Shown here piece by piece: positions 6,013 through 7,985 of a stretch of 7,985 bases of DNA. A program made the position numbers and the translations under genes. The DNA is from an uncultured Actinomycetospora sp. (GTDB taxonomy: Bacteria; Actinomycetota; Actinomycetes; Mycobacteriales; Pseudonocardiaceae): assembly GCA_902805495.1 (NCBI GenBank), contig CADCTH010000134.1:1-7985 (forward strand), written 5' to 3'. Within the stretch, counting starts at the first letter, position 1. Each line of letters starts with the position of its first letter. The notes below the pieces were generated by a model, which worked only from the letters and a program-made list of their open reading frames with translations, was not told where the DNA came from and did no database searches.

Positions 6013-7468
6013 CCCCCGGGGATTCCTCACCACCGGCCGCGAGCTCCCGCGGCGCCGGCCCGTCGACATCCGCATCCGCGACTGGCACGAGGTCTACGAG
6101 GAGCTCAACCCGACCACGCTGCGCAAGCAGGCCGGGCGCTGCATGGACTGCGGCATCCCGTTCTGCCACCAGGGCTGCCCGCTCGGGAACATGATCCCCG
6201 AGTGGAACGACCTGGTCTGGCGCGACGACTGGGCCGAGGCCATCGAGCGGCTGCACGCCACCAACAACTTCCCGGAGTTCACGGGCACCCTGTGCCCGGC
6301 GCCGTGCGAGTCGGCGTGCGTGCTGGGCATCAACTCCGACCCGGTGACGATCAAGCAGGTCGAGATCGAGATCATCGACCGGGCCTGGGACGAGGGCTTC
6401 GTCAAGCCGCAGCCGCCGGAGAACAAGACCGGGAAGTCGGTGGCCGTGGTCGGCTCCGGTCCGGCCGGTCTCGCCGCCGCCCAGCAGCTCACGCGCGCGG
6501 GGCACGACGTGACGGTCTACGAGCGCGCCGACCGCATCGGCGGGCTCCTGCGCTACGGCATCCCCGAGTTCAAGATGGAGAAGCGCCGCCTCGACCGCCG
6601 CCTCGAGCAGATGGTGGCCGAGGGCACGCGGTTCCTCGCGGGCGTCGAGGTCGGGGGACCGGCCGAGACCGACCACACCGTCGAGAAGGTGCGCGCCGAC
6701 CACGACGCGATCGTGCTGTCGGTGGGCGCCACGTCCTGGCGCGACCTGCCCATCACCGGCCGCGACCTCCAGGGCATCCACCAGGCGATGGAGTACCTAC
6801 CGCCGTCGAACAAGGTCCAGCAGGGCGACTACGAGCGCTCGTTCATCGACGCCGAGGGCAAGCACGTCGTCGTCATCGGCGGCGGCGACACCGGCGCCGA
6901 CTGCGTGGGCACCGCCCACCGGCAGGGCGCGGCGTCGGTGACGCAGCTCGAGATCATGCCCGTGCCGCCGTCGGAGCGGCCGGCCACCAACCCGTGGCCG
7001 ACCTACCCGATGGTCTTCCGGGTGTCCTCGGCGCACGAGGAGGGCGGCGAGCGCCTGTTCTCGGTCAACACCGAGGAGTTCCTGGGCGACGAGCACGGCA
7101 ACCTGCGGGCGCTGCGGCTGGTGGACGTCGAGCGCGTCGACGGGCGGTTCCAGCCGGTCGAGGGCAGCTCGCGCGAGCTGCCCGCCGACCTGGTCTTCCT
7201 CGCGATGGGCTTCCTCGGCCCGCAGAAGGAGGGTCTGCTCGACAGCCTCGGCGTCGAGTACGACGAGCGGGGCAACGTGCGGCGCGGCGCCAACTACGAG
7301 TCGACGGTGCCCGGGGTCTTCGTCGCCGGCGACGCCGGCCGCGGCCAGTCGCTGATCGTGTGGGCGATCGCCGAGGGCCGCTCCGCGGCTCGGGGGGTCG
7401 ACGAGTTGCTCACCGGCCGCGACGTCCTCCCGCGCCCGATCGCGCCGACCGACCGCGCCCTGGCCTGA
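6005..7468 (+). CDS. gltD: Glutamate synthase, small (beta) subunit
   Basis: This 487-aa protein is the usual size for GltD. It takes electrons from NADPH onto FAD and passes them through iron-sulfur clusters to FMN in GltB. The N-terminal cluster domain contains Cys46, Cys49, Cys54 and Cys58 (CMDCGIPFCHQGC) and a second set at Cys97, Cys101 and Cys105 (CPAPCESAC). The FAD-binding fold has VVGSGPAGLAAAQ from 148 and GGLLRYGIPEFKM (179-191). The pyridine-nucleotide fold has VVVIGGGDTGADC (288-300). AGDAGRGQSLIVWAIAEGR (441-459) closes the FAD site. The start is GTG; MADPRGFL matches the beginning I remember for mycobacterial GltD. It overlaps gltB by 8 bp in a different frame. NADPH rather than NADH use is inferred from family knowledge. 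No defect is seen. Confidence 0.98.
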   Translation: MADPRGFLTTGRELPRRRPVDIRIRDWHEVYEELNPTTLRKQAGRCMDCGIPFCHQGCPLGNMIPEWNDLVWRDDWAEAIERLHATNNFPEFTGTLCPAPCESACVLGINSDPVTIKQVEIEIIDRAWDEGFVKPQPPENKTGKSVAVVGSGPAGLAAAQQLTRAGHDVTVYERADRIGGLLRYGIPEFKMEKRRLDRRLEQMVAEGTRFLAGVEVGGPAETDHTVEKVRADHDAIVLSVGATSWRDLPITGRDLQGIHQAMEYLPPSNKVQQGDYERSFIDAEGKHVVVIGGGDTGADCVGTAHRQGAASVTQLEIMPVPPSERPATNPWPTYPMVFRVSSAHEEGGERLFSVNTEEFLGDEHGNLRALRLVDVERVDGRFQPVEGSSRELPADLVFLAMGFLGPQKEGLLDSLGVEYDERGNVRRGANYESTVPGVFVAGDAGRGQSLIVWAIAEGRSAARGVDELLTGRDVLPRPIAPTDRALA

Positions 7469-7482
7469 GGATCTAGGCGGGC
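7457..7482. terminator. Possible bidirectional terminator between gltD and the orphan gene
   Basis: GCCC (7457-7460), a TG bulge and GCCT (7463-7466) can pair with AGGC (7475-7478) and GGGC (7479-7482) around an eight-base loop. The stem includes both stop codons of the convergent genes. There is no T-tract on either strand, which is common for actinobacterial terminators but leaves the call weak. Confidence 0.35.
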
Positions 7483-7769
7483 CGCAGCGTCCGCTGGTCG
7501 GCGATGGCCGGCACGGTGACGCGCAGGCGGTGGGGCGAGACCTGCCAGTAGCGGCGTCCGGGGTCGGCGCGGCGCCAGCGCTCGGCGAGCTCGGTGACCC
7601 GGTCCTCGTCGATCGTGCCCGGCCGGGAGCGCCAGCGGCGGGACCGGCCCCGGACCAGCTGGTCCAGCGCACCCCAGGCCTCGTCGGCCGAGCCGTGCAC
7701 GGTCACGCGCGCCGGGGCCTCGCCGTCGCCGAACAGCACCGTGTAGGCACTGACCGCGTCGTAGGTCAC
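7473..7769 (-). CDS. Hypothetical protein, 98 aa, convergent with gltD
   Basis: I do not recognise this protein. It starts MTYDAVSAYTVLFGDGE, continues with ARVTVHGSADEAWGALDQLV (an apparent beta strand followed by an amphipathic helix), then an Arg/Trp-rich stretch, and ends RYWQVSPHRLRVTVPA plus a short tail. The alternating hydrophobic segments at both ends suggest a small alpha/beta fold. No cysteine, signal peptide or membrane segment is present. The GTG at 7769-7767 is preferred because GGGAGGAG (7783-7776) sits six bases upstream. An ATG-initiated form 12 residues longer (to 7805) would place that ribosome site inside the gene. The stop TAG lies 4 bp from the gltD stop. Small lineage-restricted proteins of this kind are common in actinomycetes, so a functional link to gltBD is not implied. 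I am fairly sure it is coding and have no assignment. Confidence 0.65.
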   Translation of the reverse strand: MTYDAVSAYTVLFGDGEAPARVTVHGSADEAWGALDQLVRGRSRRWRSRPGTIDEDRVTELAERWRRADPGRRYWQVSPHRLRVTVPAIADQRTLRPA

Positions 7770-7775
7770 GTCGTT

Positions 7776-7783
7776 CTCCTCCC
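7776..7783 (-). promoter_or_regulatory. Ribosome binding site of the orphan gene
   Basis: GGGAGGAG on the minus strand, six bases before the GTG at 7769. It is a near-perfect match to the 16S rRNA tail and is the main reason for choosing the shorter 98-aa form. Confidence 0.7.
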
Positions 7784-7985
7784 GGGCCGACCGTGTAGCC
7801 GGCACCGCCCCAGTAGACCGGGCCGCGAGGGCCCCGGCGGGTGCGCCACGCCTGGCCGCGCCGGACCGGTGCGCTCCCGCGGCGGGTGGTGCGACCGGCC
7901 GGGTGTCGCTCGTCCGGGCGTGCCGCCGGGCGCACGGGCCCCACGTCCGGCCCGCCGAGCGGGCGAGCGGCCCGGTGGAGTGCTC
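7784..7985. other. Non-coding stretch upstream of the orphan gene, to the window end
   Basis: I see no gene here with a ribosome site or family resemblance. It should contain the leftward promoter of the orphan gene, but no clear -10/-35 pair is visible. A perfect GC hairpin, GCCCGC (7950-7955), CGA, GCGGGC (7959-7964), lies near the edge. It might be a terminator of a gene arriving from outside the window, but without T residues this is uncertain. Confidence 0.5.

Noticed and set aside
1309..6075. A 4.8-kb open frame on the minus strand, antisense to gltB
   Set aside because: Its translation is Arg/Val/Gly/Asp/His-rich low-complexity text with no domain. It is the usual stop-free antisense frame opposite a high-GC gene with G/C third positions, and gltB on the plus strand has every family motif.
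4398..6194. Long plus-strand frame overlapping the gltB 3' half
   Set aside because: The product is Arg/Pro/Gly-rich with no recognisable motif. It is a +1/+2 shadow of gltB and gltD.
7294..7944. 216-aa minus-strand frame covering the orphan gene and the gltD end
   Set aside because: It overlaps both the better-supported 98-aa frame, which has a strong ribosome site, and 175 bp of gltD. Its translation is low-complexity Arg/Pro/Gly.
1..7985. A hidden novel system such as a defence island, CRISPR array or mobile element
   Set aside because: No direct-repeat array, transposase, integrase, terminal inverted repeats or defence-type domain is visible. Composition is uniform and the main genes are core metabolism.

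Overview
The window is about 8 kb of very GC-rich DNA with strong G/C preference at third codon positions. It looks like chromosomal DNA of a high-GC actinobacterium. GltB and GltD read like mycobacterial/pseudonocardial proteins, and the flanking genes (a DUF3072 protein and a RibD C-terminal-type reductase) are common in Actinobacteria. A Pseudonocardia-like genome is my best guess, but this rests on recalled protein similarity and not on a search.

Layout from left to right. (1) Minus strand, 1-771: a two-gene unit. A 151-aa protein with two nearly identical DUF3072 units is followed, through a 4-bp GTGA stop/start overlap, by the N-terminal part of a pyrimidine-reductase-like protein that runs off the left edge. 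(2) 772-1404: a 633-bp divergent intergenic region with no convincing gene. It holds a possible stress-sigma-type promoter for the leftward unit, several inverted repeats and a hairpin-bearing leader before gltB. (3) Plus strand, 1405-7468: gltB and gltD, overlapping by 8 bp. (4) Minus strand, 7473-7769: a 98-aa orphan whose stop lies 4 bp from the gltD stop. (5) 7784-7985: its upstream region, with no gene I can support.

The core is the nitrogen-assimilation operon gltBD. GltB carries the glutaminase site (Cys19 after an 18-residue propeptide), the FMN-binding synthase domain, a 3Fe-4S cysteine cluster and the C-terminal beta-helix. GltD carries the FAD and pyridine-nucleotide folds and two cysteine clusters that pass electrons to GltB. 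Together they convert 2-oxoglutarate plus glutamine to two glutamates. Both genes look intact, with all expected motifs.

I found no mobile element, CRISPR array, RNA gene or clearly new multi-gene system. The points most worth a second look are the internally duplicated DUF3072 protein and its coupling to a reductase gene, the structured gltB leader, and the tight convergent end between gltD and the orphan gene.
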